This document shows positions 1-7,385 of a stretch of DNA of 10,189 nucleotides, piece after piece. The stretch covers positions 1 to 10,189 of the forward strand of contig CAMFKC010000033.1 in assembly GCA_945956975.1 (NCBI GenBank), written 5' to 3'. Every line of letters starts with the position of its first letter. The first letter of the stretch is position 1. This stretch comes from an uncultured Methylocystaceae bacterium (GTDB lineage Bacteria > Pseudomonadota > Alphaproteobacteria > Rhizobiales > Beijerinckiaceae). The notes beneath the pieces were generated by a model. That model saw only the letters and a list, made by a program, of their open reading frames with translations, did no database searches and was not told where the DNA came from. Both the position numbers and the translations under genes were made by a program.

Positions 1-1178
1 ACAAGGTTCTGGAGGAGGAAGAGGCGGCCGCCCACAAGCTCGACCGCAAGATCGTCGCGGAAGAACATTGGGTGCGCTACGGCGTGTCCGGCCGGCGCAA
101 GCGCAACATGCGCCGCATGGCCGAACTCGGCGACATGCGCCGCGCCAAGCGCGAGGCCCGGCGCGCCGAAGGAACCGTGCAATTGCAGGTCAGCGAGGCG
201 CAGGTCTCGGGCAAGCTCGTGATCGACGCCGAAGACCTCTCGAAGAGTTACGGAGACCGCGCCATCGTGAAGAACCTGTCGCTGCGCGTGCTGCGCGGCG
301 ACCGGCTCGGCCTCGTTGGCGCGAATGGCGCCGGCAAGACGACGCTGGTCAATCTGCTGACCGGCAAGCTGGCGCCGGACGCGGGCCGCGCGAAGCTGGG
401 CGCGAACGTCGAAATGGCGACGCTCGACCAGTCGCGCGCCGCGCTCGATCCGGCCGACACCGTCGCCAATTTCCTGACCGGCGGCGGCGAGTGGATCGAG
501 ATCGCCGGCAAGAAGAAGCATGTCGTGGGCTACATGCAGGACTTCCTGTTCAAGCCCGAACAGGCGCGCACACCCGTCTCGCGCCTCTCCGGCGGCGAGC
601 GGGCGCGGCTCATGCTCGCGCGCGCGTTGGCCTTGCCCTCGAATTTTCTGGTGCTCGACGAGCCGACCAACGATCTCGATCTGGAAACGCTTGATCTCGT
701 TGAGGAAATGCTGGCCGATTATCCCGGCACGGTTCTGGTCGTCAGCCACGACCGCGATTTCCTCGACCGCGTCGCGACCTCCGTACTGGTGGCGGAAGGC
801 GAAGGCCGGTGGATCGAATACGCCGGCGGCTATTCGGACATGGTCGCCCAGCGCGGCGCCGGCGTCGGCGCACGGGTGGTGGACAGGCAGAAGGCGGAAG
901 CAAAGCCCAAACAAGACGCACGGCAGGACGCCAAACAGAAACGCAAGCTGAACTTCAACGAGAAGCACGCGCTCGAAAATCTGCCCGCCGAAATGGACCG
1001 CCTGCGCGCCCAACGCGAAAAGGCGCAGACCATACTCGCCGATCCCGATCTCTACGCCCGCGAACCCAGGAAATTCGAACAGGCGTCGGCGGCGCTGGCG
1101 AAGATCGATGCGGATCTTGCCGCCGCGGAGGACCGCTGGCTCGAACTCGAATTGCTGCGGGAAGAACTAGAAGGCTGA
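1..1178 (+). CDS. uup: Uup-type ABC-F ATPase, C-terminal part (5' end outside window)
   Basis: The frame is open from base 3 to the TGA at 1176-1178. The window therefore holds about 390 residues of a protein that is usually about 600, and the first ATPase domain lies to the left. ABC-F proteins are soluble tandem ATPases that act on ribosomes; Uup was also named for its effect on precise transposon excision. In order I see a basic, charged inter-domain linker (about bases 3-215), then the second nucleotide-binding domain. That domain has Walker A GANGAGKT at 318-341, signature LSGGE at 585-599, Walker B LVLDEP from 648 and the H-loop VVSHD from 738. The C-terminal charged coiled coil (about 945-1175) is characteristic of Uup and separates it from EttA. 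There are no membrane segments, which excludes a transporter. The GTG at 72 is an internal codon, not the start. The CDF gene follows after 42 bases on the same strand. Confidence 0.9.
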   Translation, partial: KVLEEEEAAAHKLDRKIVAEEHWVRYGVSGRRKRNMRRMAELGDMRRAKREARRAEGTVQLQVSEAQVSGKLVIDAEDLSKSYGDRAIVKNLSLRVLRGDRLGLVGANGAGKTTLVNLLTGKLAPDAGRAKLGANVEMATLDQSRAALDPADTVANFLTGGGEWIEIAGKKKHVVGYMQDFLFKPEQARTPVSRLSGGERARLMLARALALPSNFLVLDEPTNDLDLETLDLVEEMLADYPGTVLVVSHDRDFLDRVATSVLVAEGEGRWIEYAGGYSDMVAQRGAGVGARVVDRQKAEAKPKQDARQDAKQKRKLNFNEKHALENLPAEMDRLRAQREKAQTILADPDLYAREPRKFEQASAALAKIDADLAAAEDRWLELELLREELEG

Positions 1179-1220
1179 TCCGCCGAGGGAACCGAAGCGC
1201 TGCCGTGCGGTTCTTCGCCG

Positions 1221-2135
1221 ATGATCCCGCAGAGGCCCTCGCGAACCCTCATGATCGTTGCAGTGCTCGCCTGCGACGCGGCGATCACCATCTCGAAATT
1301 CGTGGTCGGCTTCATCACGGGCAGTTCGTCGATGCTCAGCGAAGCGGCGCACACCCTAGTCGATTCCTCGATCGGCTTGCTCCTGCTTTACGGCGAGCGC
1401 CGTGCGGCCCTGCCTGCGGACGATGCGCATCCCTTCGGATATGGCCGCGAAATCTACTTCTGGAGTTTCGTCGTCTCGCTGCTGATGTTTTCAGGCGGCG
1501 CGATCGTCACCTTCTATTCCGGCGTCCTGGCGGCGCTTCATCCCGAGCCTCTCGGCGACCTGCGCGCAGGATATCTGGTCCTGGCGATCGCCGGGGTTTT
1601 CGAGGCGGGGTCCCTTTGGGTCGCCTGGCGCAGGTTCGACGTCGAGCGCCACGGCGCGCCGATCCTCGAGAGCATCGTCGCGAGCAAGGACGCGCCGACC
1701 TTTGTGGTCTTGCTGCAGAGCGCAGCGGGCGTCCTTGGCATACTGATCGCCTTCACCGGCTCCTTCGCCGCCGCCAATCTCGGCCTTGCCCGCGCGGACG
1801 GCCTCGCCTCCTGCGCGATCGGCGTGCTGCTCGCCGCCACCGCGTTCGTTCTGGCCAGGGAGAGCAAGAAGCTGCTTCTCGGCGAGCCTGCGCGCAAGGA
1901 GGTCGCCGACAGCATTCTCGACCTTGCGCGAAGACAGCGCGATGTTCTGGGCGTGGATGACATCCACACCGTGCAGATGGCTCCAGACCAGATCATCGTC
2001 ACGCTCGAGGTAGACTTCCGCGACAGCCTGCGGACGCCTCAGATCGAAAGCGCTATCGCCGACATCGAGAACCGCGTCCGCGCTGCAGTGCCGGAAGTCA
2101 CTGAAATCTTCGTGCACCCGACGCCGTCGAACTGA
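1221..2135 (+). CDS. cation diffusion facilitator (CDF) family transporter, ZnT9-like
   Basis: The protein has 304 residues and fits a six-helix CDF exporter with a cytoplasmic C-terminal domain. CDF proteins exchange Zn2+, Mn2+, Fe2+ or similar cations for protons across the inner membrane. Hydrophobic stretches lie at about residues 9-33, 36-58, 79-106, 117-136, 159-180 and 194-211, and the C-terminal domain runs from about 212. TM2 carries SEAAHTLVDS, giving an HxxxD metal site at H44 and D48. The segment HPFGYGRE (70-77) follows, as is usual in the family. The stretch KDAPTFVVLL before TM5 resembles the SLC30A9/ZnT9 branch, where an E-D pair normally follows; here it is Q166-S167 (codons 1716-1721). 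Metal specificity cannot be read from the sequence. ATG 1221 is the first in-frame start after the uup stop, but no good Shine-Dalgarno lies close to it. ATG 1251 is an alternative, although it would shorten TM1. Confidence 0.88.
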   Translation: MIPQRPSRTLMIVAVLACDAAITISKFVVGFITGSSSMLSEAAHTLVDSSIGLLLLYGERRAALPADDAHPFGYGREIYFWSFVVSLLMFSGGAIVTFYSGVLAALHPEPLGDLRAGYLVLAIAGVFEAGSLWVAWRRFDVERHGAPILESIVASKDAPTFVVLLQSAAGVLGILIAFTGSFAAANLGLARADGLASCAIGVLLAATAFVLARESKKLLLGEPARKEVADSILDLARRQRDVLGVDDIHTVQMAPDQIIVTLEVDFRDSLRTPQIESAIADIENRVRAAVPEVTEIFVHPTPSN

Positions 2136-2534
2136 TCAGTCGCGTCCCGGAGCGTCCTCGCAGGACTGGTCGAAGGCCGATAGCGCATCCTCAAGATAAT
2201 CGGGCAGCAGCGGCATGGCGAGCAGATAAGCGGATGTCTTGCCCTCGCGGCGGCTGCCGGCTTCCTTGACGGCCGAGCGCCAATCGCCGGCCTCGAAGTC
2301 GCCGCGGCCGATCCAGGCGAGCGCCACCAGCGAATCCTGCTCGTCGGCGTCCATCGCATCGATGAACTGCGTCAGCTCGCGACGCGCCGGGAGGTCTGCC
2401 GCGCTTGTCAGCGCCACGGCTTCCTCGTCGTCGGCGGGATTGGATGCGTCTGGCGCAACGCCCGCGTCCACCGCCTCGATCTGGCGGCTCATCGAGGCCA
2501 CGAAGCAGACCTTCTCCACCGCGATTTCGGGCAT
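2136..2534 (-). CDS. DUF3775 family protein of unknown function
   Basis: This is a small acidic protein of 132 residues. The motif LVALAWIGRGDFE followed by DW and then YLLAMPLLPDYLEDAL near the C-terminus is what I recall of DUF3775, a family common in alphaproteobacteria with no assigned function. The opening MPEIAVEKVCFV also fits that family, so I place the start at the ATG complementary to 2532-2534. The frame stays open upstream to a TTG at 2594, but those extra residues do not look conserved in type. No signal peptide or membrane segment is visible, so it should be cytoplasmic. Upstream of the ATG I see no strong Shine-Dalgarno. The gene is convergent with the CDF gene, and the two stop codons touch to form TGATCA at 2133-2138. 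It diverges from the ABC exporter across about 154 bases in which I could not support a promoter. Confidence 0.8.
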   Translation of the reverse strand: MPEIAVEKVCFVASMSRQIEAVDAGVAPDASNPADDEEAVALTSAADLPARRELTQFIDAMDADEQDSLVALAWIGRGDFEAGDWRSAVKEAGSRREGKTSAYLLAMPLLPDYLEDALSAFDQSCEDAPGRD

Positions 2535-2688
2535 GTCGGGTTCGTTTTCACGCTGCACGGCCTGGTCCTCGCATTGACTGATGCAGCCCGACAACGCTCC
2601 AGACCCGATTAAGGTTCAAGGTGAATTCGCCCTTGTTCCCGCCCCGTTCAGGTCCTAGGGCTAGCGCCGATGAAGCGGAGCTGGCGGG

Positions 2689-4464
2689 TTGTCCGAACAG
2701 GCCGATACGCGGCCGGCGAGTAGTTTTGCCATTCTTCGCCGGCTCTTGAATGATCATGGCCGGCGCTACGGCGTGGCCTATTTTGCCGCGCTCGCATTCA
2801 TGTGCGCGGGCTCGGCCGCGACGGCGCTCGTCGCATACCTTCTGAAGCCCGTGCTGAACCAGATGGTCGAGCCCGAGGGCCTGCGCGCCATGCGGGTCCT
2901 TTCGTTCGCGGTTGCGGGCCTGTTCGCGGTGCGCGGCCTCGCGTCCTATTTCTCGCAAGTGCTGTTGGCCCGCACCGGCGCGCGGATTGTCGCCGGCCTG
3001 CAGATGCGCCTGTTCGACCGGTTGCTCGACCAGGACGTCGCCTTTCTGCGCGATACGCATTCCTCGGACATGCTGGCCCGCGTCTCCATCGCGGCATCCG
3101 GCGTGCGTGACACGCTGCAGGTCCTGACGACATCGGCGGGCCGCGACGCCGCTACGCTTTTGTGTCTCGTGGCCGTGATGTTCGTGCAGGACACCGCACT
3201 GGCGCTGATCGCGGTCGCTGCAATGCCGCTCGCGGGATTCGGGCTGTCGCGGCTCGTCGCCGCCGTACGCCGGCTGTCGCGCCGCTCCTTCGATGGATCT
3301 GCCCGCGTGATGCAGACCTTGCAGGAGACCCTGCAAGGGATCGGCGTCGTGAAAGCCTTCAATCTCGAGAACGAGATGCGCGCGCGCATGGGCGCTTCCA
3401 TCGAGGATGTCGCGCGCTCCGCCGATCGCGCCGCGGTGCGCATGGCGCTGGCGAGCCCGATCGCCGATTTCATCGCAGGCGTCGCCATCGCCATCATTCT
3501 TTTCTACGGCGCATGGCGGGTGACGGTGGCGAGCGCGGATGCAGGCGCTTTCTTTTCTTTCGTCGTCGCCATGCTCATGGCCTACGAGCCCGGCAAGCGG
3601 CTTGCGCGCGTGCCGCTCGAGATGCAGGCGGGCATCGATCAGGCCCGCATGATCTACGAAATTCTCGATACGCCCGCCACCGAGGCGCCACGCTCCGGCC
3701 AACCTGCGCTGCGGGTCAGCGCGGGCCGGATCGAATATATGGATGTCGGCTTTTCCTATCGCCCCGGAGAGCCGGCGCTCGACGATCTCAGTCTCGTTTT
3801 CGCGCCCGGCGAGACGACGGCGCTGGTCGGCGTCTCGGGCGCCGGCAAGTCGACCATCGTTTCGCTGCTGCTGCGCTTTTACAAACCGTCGGCCGGCGCG
3901 ATCTTCATCGACGCGCAGGACATCGCGGGCGTCGAATTGCGCTCGCTGCGCGACGCCATCGCTTACGTTCCGCAGGATGTCTTCCTGTTTCGTGGCTCGG
4001 TCCGCGACAATATCGCGCTCGGCCGCATCGGCTCGACGCAGGACGAGATCGCGCTGGCTGCGACCCGCGCCAATGCGGACGATTTCATCCGCGCCTTCCG
4101 CGACGGCTACGATACGGACGTCGGAGAACTCGGGCAGAATCTGTCTGGCGGCCAGAAGCAGCGCATCGCCATCGCGCGCGCCATGCTGAAGGACGCGCCC
4201 ATCCTCGTGCTCGACGAGCCGACCGCAGCGCTCGATTCCGAAAGCGAGCGGGAAGTGAAGAAGGCGCTCGACGAACTGCGCAGCGGTCGCACGACGATCG
4301 TCATCGCCCATCGCCTGCAAACGATCCTGTCCGCCGATTCGATCTGCCTGATCGACAAGGGACGGCTGGTGGCGAGGGGCAGCCACGCGGAATTGCTGGC
4401 GAAAGAGCCCGCCTACCGCGCGTTGGTCGAGGCGCAATTCGCCGAGGATGTGGCGGCGGAGTAG
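2689..4464 (+). CDS. MsbA-like half-size ABC exporter (permease fused to ATPase)
   Basis: The protein has 591 residues with an N-terminal transmembrane domain (about 25-310) and a C-terminal ATPase (about 335-580), the usual size of a homodimeric type IV ABC exporter. The ATPase is intact: Walker A GVSGAGKS at 381-388, Q-loop VPQD with Q429, signature LSGGQ at 485-489, Walker B ILVLDE at 505-510 with catalytic E510, and H-loop H541. Family members export lipid A-core, lipids, peptides or drugs across the inner membrane; MsbA-like is the closest description, but the substrate is not readable from the sequence. No LPS transport genes adjoin it, so I give no gene symbol. The start is a TTG with GGAG 8 bases upstream (2677-2680); the first in-frame ATG would remove part of TM1. 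The gene ends with TAG, convergent with the NHL-repeat gene 46 bases further on. Confidence 0.88.
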   Translation: MSEQADTRPASSFAILRRLLNDHGRRYGVAYFAALAFMCAGSAATALVAYLLKPVLNQMVEPEGLRAMRVLSFAVAGLFAVRGLASYFSQVLLARTGARIVAGLQMRLFDRLLDQDVAFLRDTHSSDMLARVSIAASGVRDTLQVLTTSAGRDAATLLCLVAVMFVQDTALALIAVAAMPLAGFGLSRLVAAVRRLSRRSFDGSARVMQTLQETLQGIGVVKAFNLENEMRARMGASIEDVARSADRAAVRMALASPIADFIAGVAIAIILFYGAWRVTVASADAGAFFSFVVAMLMAYEPGKRLARVPLEMQAGIDQARMIYEILDTPATEAPRSGQPALRVSAGRIEYMDVGFSYRPGEPALDDLSLVFAPGETTALVGVSGAGKSTIVSLLLRFYKPSAGAIFIDAQDIAGVELRSLRDAIAYVPQDVFLFRGSVRDNIALGRIGSTQDEIALAATRANADDFIRAFRDGYDTDVGELGQNLSGGQKQRIAIARAMLKDAPILVLDEPTAALDSESEREVKKALDELRSGRTTIVIAHRLQTILSADSICLIDKGRLVARGSHAELLAKEPAYRALVEAQFAEDVAAE

Positions 4465-4470
4465 GGCGTC

Positions 4471-4483
4471 GGCCTTACAGGCC
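4471..4483. terminator. weak possible hairpin between convergent genes
   Basis: The 46 bases between the convergent stop codons contain GGCCT-TAC-AGGCC, a perfect 5-bp stem with a 3-base loop. Neither strand has a proper T-run after it, so if it terminates transcription it does so weakly. It is the only structure I can see in this gap. Confidence 0.2.
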
Positions 4484-4510
4484 TCCTCTAAACGATGGCT
4501 GCGTGAGCGC

Positions 4511-5641
4511 CTATTGCGCAGCGCGCTTGCGCAACACCATGTCGCCGCGCAGCAGGAACTTCTGCGCGCGCTTGCCGGTGTCGACTTCCGTGGTGAACAC
4601 ATTGCCCTTCGAGTCGATCGCCAGATTGTGCACCCAGTGGAACTCGCCGGCGTTGCGGCCATTGCGGCCGAACGCGCCCACCACGTCGCCGGTGTCGCGC
4701 TTGATCAGGCGAACCTCATTGTTGGCGCCGTCGGCGTTGATCAGCCAGGTTTCATCCGCATCGGGAAAGAGTTCGAGATCCCACACCGAGCCATTCGCGC
4801 GCGTCGCCGTCTCCACGAAAATCTCTTTCACGAAAGTCCCGTCCTTGCGAAACACCTGGATGCGGTCGTTCACGCGGTCGCAGACGTAGACGAGCCCGTC
4901 GCGCGCGATGCGAACGCAATGCACGGGATTGCCGAATTGCTTCGAGGGCGCGGCCGCTGGATCATAGGCAGGCGCCTTGTCGTCGGTCGGCTTGCCGCCA
5001 TAGGCGCCCCACATGCGCTTGAACGCGCCTGTCGTTGCGTCGAACACGATGACCCGATGGTTGTAGTACCCGTCCGCGACGTAGAGTTCATTGGCGGCTG
5101 CGTCCACCGTCATGTTGGCGGGTTTGCCGAGGCGGGTCGTGTCGGCGGAGTTGGTCTGCTCGCCGGGCTTGCCGATCTGCAGCACGAACTTGCCGTCCTT
5201 GGTGAATTTCAGGATCTGCCCGTCCTTCTCGCCGTTGCCGGCGAGCCAGACGAAGCCCTGCGCGTCGACGTAGACGCCGTGTTCGTTGGAGGGCCAGTCG
5301 TAGCCCTGGCCCGGCCCGCCCCAGCTGCGCAAGAGAACGCCGGCCTGGTCGAATTCCATCACCGGCGGCGCGGGCTTGCAGCATTTCGTGCGCGGCGGAT
5401 CGAGCGCTGCAGCCTTTTCGTCGTCGGTCAGGGTCTTGGGCCGCTGCACGACCCAGATGTGATCGTCGCCGTCCACCGCCACGCCGGCGGCCTGTCCCAT
5501 GATCCAGTTGTTGGGCAACGGCTTCGGCCAGGCGGCGTCGACCTCGTATTTTGGCGCCTCCGCGCCGAACGCAGGCGCGATGGCGAATGCAGAGGCGATC
5601 CAGCAAGCGTGAAAAAGCGCGCGCGTCCCGTGTCGTCCCAT
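4511..5641 (-). CDS. secreted NHL-repeat (six-bladed beta-propeller type) protein
   Basis: The protein has 376 residues. Residues 1-27 look like a Sec signal peptide: basic start, hydrophobic core, cleavage near PAFGA. The mature part is built of repeated strand units of the NHL type: GVAVDGDDHIWVV (53-65), HGVYVDAQGFVWLA (121-134), NELYVADGYYNHRVIVFD (184-201), GLVYVCDRVNDRIQVF (249-264) and NLAIDSKGNVFTTE (339-352). A CCKP motif at 87-90 and further cysteines at 242 and 254 could form disulfides. NHL propellers serve as binding scaffolds or as enzymes such as lactonases and lyases; the sequence does not say which, so no function is assigned. The ATG complementary to 5639-5641 is preceded by a strong GGGAGGA Shine-Dalgarno, so I reject the longer frame that begins at 5755 and overlaps the next gene. 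The ligand and role are unknown. Confidence 0.85.
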   Translation of the reverse strand: MGRHGTRALFHACWIASAFAIAPAFGAEAPKYEVDAAWPKPLPNNWIMGQAAGVAVDGDDHIWVVQRPKTLTDDEKAAALDPPRTKCCKPAPPVMEFDQAGVLLRSWGGPGQGYDWPSNEHGVYVDAQGFVWLAGNGEKDGQILKFTKDGKFVLQIGKPGEQTNSADTTRLGKPANMTVDAAANELYVADGYYNHRVIVFDATTGAFKRMWGAYGGKPTDDKAPAYDPAAAPSKQFGNPVHCVRIARDGLVYVCDRVNDRIQVFRKDGTFVKEIFVETATRANGSVWDLELFPDADETWLINADGANNEVRLIKRDTGDVVGAFGRNGRNAGEFHWVHNLAIDSKGNVFTTEVDTGKRAQKFLLRGDMVLRKRAAQ

Positions 5642-5741
5642 CGTATCCTCCCGCGGATGGCGGCTCTCGTCGGCAGCCTTCGCGCGACCAGAGTGCACCG
5701 GCTGCCACGCGCGGCACAATGGGCGTCGATGCAAGTAAAAA

Positions 5742-6470
5742 TCAGCGAAGCGCAACCGCCTGCAGCGTCAGCAGCGGCGAGCCGCCCTCGTCGTAGACGA
5801 CCATGGCCGGCCCGGCGATCGCGAACGACCTGGCGGCCCCCAGCGCTTGGACCAGTGCGCGTTCGCGTTCGGCGAGCGGCGGCGGACAGGCCATCATGGT
5901 GGACGCGGCAGGCCCGATCTTCAGCGTGCGGCCCTTGCTTTCATAAGCGCCCGTCAGCCGGTTGCAGCCGGCTGTCGCGCCAAGTCGTCCATCCCTTCGG
6001 AACACGATGCTTGGTTCGCGCGCCTTTTCGTCCAGATGCACGGCGGAGCCGTTGATCGCGACGATCTTCCAGTAGGTTTCCTTCAGCGCGGCTTTCGCCC
6101 TGTTGCGCTCGCAGCTCTCGCCGGGCCAGGCGGCGACGAAGCGGCTCACCGCCAGCGTGCGGCGCGGCGGACCTTCCATGCCGGGCTTGATGGCGAAGCG
6201 GCCTTCGACCGTCACGAACAGCGGCGCGCCGAGCGCGGACCTTTGAGCGGTATAGGCCGCCTCTAGGGCCTTGTACGCGCCTTCCATCGCGACCGGCACG
6301 CTCCGCCCGCTCCGGCAAAGGCGGAAGCTGGCGGCGTCGGCCAGATAGGTGAACTCGCCGCTCACAAGCACCGGCGGCCGCGGGGCGCCGGCGGTTTTTG
6401 CAGTCTGCGCTGCGGCTGCGGTTGAAATCGCCATGCCCGCGAAGAAGATCGTCATCAACGTCGCGCGCAT
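5742..6470 (-). CDS. exported META-domain (HslJ-like) protein
   Basis: The protein has 242 residues. The N-terminus (1-21) is a short signal peptide ending in AAAA, with no lipobox cysteine, so it should be a soluble periplasmic protein and not a lipoprotein like E. coli HslJ. Residues from about 35 to 125 form a first module with two cysteines (C52, C120), seen in front of META domains in other proteobacterial proteins as far as I recall. The META domain covers about 132-238, shown by YWKIVAINGS, GCNRLTGAY (168-176) and STMMACP (190-196). Such proteins are linked to envelope stress and novobiocin resistance in E. coli, but the molecular role is not established. The ATG complementary to 6468-6470 has GGAG 9 bases upstream. 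The gene lies 60 bases downstream of pheA and 100 bases upstream of the NHL gene, all on the minus strand, so read-through from pheA is possible. Confidence 0.82.
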   Translation of the reverse strand: MRATLMTIFFAGMAISTAAAAQTAKTAGAPRPPVLVSGEFTYLADAASFRLCRSGRSVPVAMEGAYKALEAAYTAQRSALGAPLFVTVEGRFAIKPGMEGPPRRTLAVSRFVAAWPGESCERNRAKAALKETYWKIVAINGSAVHLDEKAREPSIVFRRDGRLGATAGCNRLTGAYESKGRTLKIGPAASTMMACPPPLAERERALVQALGAARSFAIAGPAMVVYDEGGSPLLTLQAVALR

Positions 6471-6479
6471 CCTGCGTCT

Positions 6480-6522
6480 CCGCCGCCCCTATAAACCCTT
6501 AGCACAGGCGCGACGGCGGCGG
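6480..6522 (-). promoter_or_regulatory. inverted repeat in the META gene leader, reaching its ribosome binding site
   Basis: In the 60-base gap between pheA and the META gene, CCGCCGCC at 6480-6487 and GGCGGCGG at 6515-6522 are perfect 8-bp inverted repeats with 27 bases between them. In minus-strand RNA the downstream arm runs straight into the GGAG of the META gene ribosome binding site, so the fold could hide it. GC-rich runs form such repeats by chance, so this is only a candidate. Confidence 0.25.
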
Positions 6523-6530
6523 CAGGGCGG

Positions 6531-7385
6531 CTAGGCCTTCTTCTGCGCCTCGATCCGGAACGGATGCGCGGGATAGACGCCCAGAATTCGCACTTCCTTG
6601 GAAAAGAACTGGAGTTCCTCCAGCGCCAGCTTCAGCGCGCAGTCTTCCGGATGGCCGTCGACATCGGCCAGAAACTGCGTCGCGGTAAATTCCCCTTCCA
6701 GCATGTAGCTTTCGAGCTTGGTCATGTTGACGCCATTCGTCGCGAATCCGCCGAGCGCCTTATAAAGCGCGGCCGGCACGTTGCGGACGCGAAACACGAA
6801 GGACGTCACGGTCGGCCCGTTGTTGGGCGCGGCCCAGTCCGGCTGCCGCGACAGAATGACGAAGCGCGTGGTGTTGTGCGCGGCGTCCTCGACATTCTCC
6901 GCGAGGATGTCGAGATCGTAGATGGAGGCCGCGAGCTTGGGTGCGAGCGCGGCCCGCTTCGGGTTCTGCCATTCCATGATCTGGCGAGCGGCGCCGGCGG
7001 TATCGCCGAAAACATGCGCCTTGAGCCCGTATTGCCGGATGATCCGGCGGCACTGGCCGAGCGCGTGGACGTGGCTGTAGACGTCGGTCAGCGCGTTGAT
7101 GTCGGCGCCCTTCATCGCCATCAGCTGGAAGCGGATGGGCAGGAAATATTCGCCGATGATGTGCAGGCCCGCTGTCGGCAGGAACTGGTGGATGTCGGCC
7201 ACGCGGCCGGCCAGGGAATTTTCGATCGGGATCATGCCGAGCGCGGCCGTGCCGTCGGAAATGGCGGCCAGCGCATCCTCGAACGTCGCGCAGGGCATCG
7301 GGTCCATGTCCGGGAACACGTCGGCGCAGGCGATATGCGAATTGGCGCCCGGTTCGCCCTGGTAGGCGATCTTCTGCTTGGTCAT
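6531..7385 (-). CDS. pheA: prephenate dehydratase (monofunctional, PDT plus ACT domains)
   Basis: The enzyme converts prephenate to phenylpyruvate, the committed step of phenylalanine synthesis, in the cytoplasm. The 284 residues contain a catalytic PDT domain (about 5-182) and a regulatory ACT domain (about 192-275). PDT landmarks are YQGEPGANSH (8-17), PIENSLAGRV (53-62) and TTRFVIL (172-178), which holds the conserved Thr-Arg-Phe. The ACT domain has NVPAALYKALGGF (202-214) and KLESYM (223-228), corresponding to the phenylalanine-binding GAL and ESR regions; these variants look normal for alphaproteobacteria. There is no chorismate mutase domain, so this is the stand-alone form. The ATG complementary to 7383-7385 overlaps the kdsB stop as ATGA, with AAGGA just upstream, which implies translational coupling. 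A longer frame reaching 7529 only runs antiparallel through kdsB in another frame. The ACT domain makes feedback inhibition by phenylalanine likely. Confidence 0.96.
   Translation of the reverse strand: MTKQKIAYQGEPGANSHIACADVFPDMDPMPCATFEDALAAISDGTAALGMIPIENSLAGRVADIHQFLPTAGLHIIGEYFLPIRFQLMAMKGADINALTDVYSHVHALGQCRRIIRQYGLKAHVFGDTAGAARQIMEWQNPKRAALAPKLAASIYDLDILAENVEDAAHNTTRFVILSRQPDWAAPNNGPTVTSFVFRVRNVPAALYKALGGFATNGVNMTKLESYMLEGEFTATQFLADVDGHPEDCALKLALEELQFFSKEVRILGVYPAHPFRIEAQKKA

Noticed and set aside
809..1960. A 383-codon plus-strand frame across the uup and CDF genes
   Set aside because: It spans the junction of two well-supported genes in another frame and its translation is low-complexity Arg/Gly/Ala.
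2535..2594. Longer DUF3775 frame with an LSGC lipobox-like stretch near 2594
   Set aside because: There is no start codon and hydrophobic region in front of the LSGC, since an in-frame stop lies just upstream. The family start at MPEI fits better.
2574..2612. TTGACT (2574-2579) as the -35 of an exporter promoter
   Set aside because: The hexamer 17 bases downstream is CTCCAG, which is no -10 box. The nearest A/T-rich hexamer, GATTAA, is 27 bases away.
2548..4662. A 704-codon open frame on the minus strand covering the ABC exporter
   Set aside because: It runs antisense to a gene with every ABC motif intact. Its translation is rich in Arg, Ala, His and Gln with no recognisable domain, as expected for the complement of GC-rich coding DNA.
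3162..6055. Long plus-strand frames (3162-4889 and 4448-6055) over the exporter and the NHL gene
   Set aside because: Both are shadows: Arg- or Val/His-rich translations without domains, overlapping genes with clear signal peptide, repeats or ATPase motifs.
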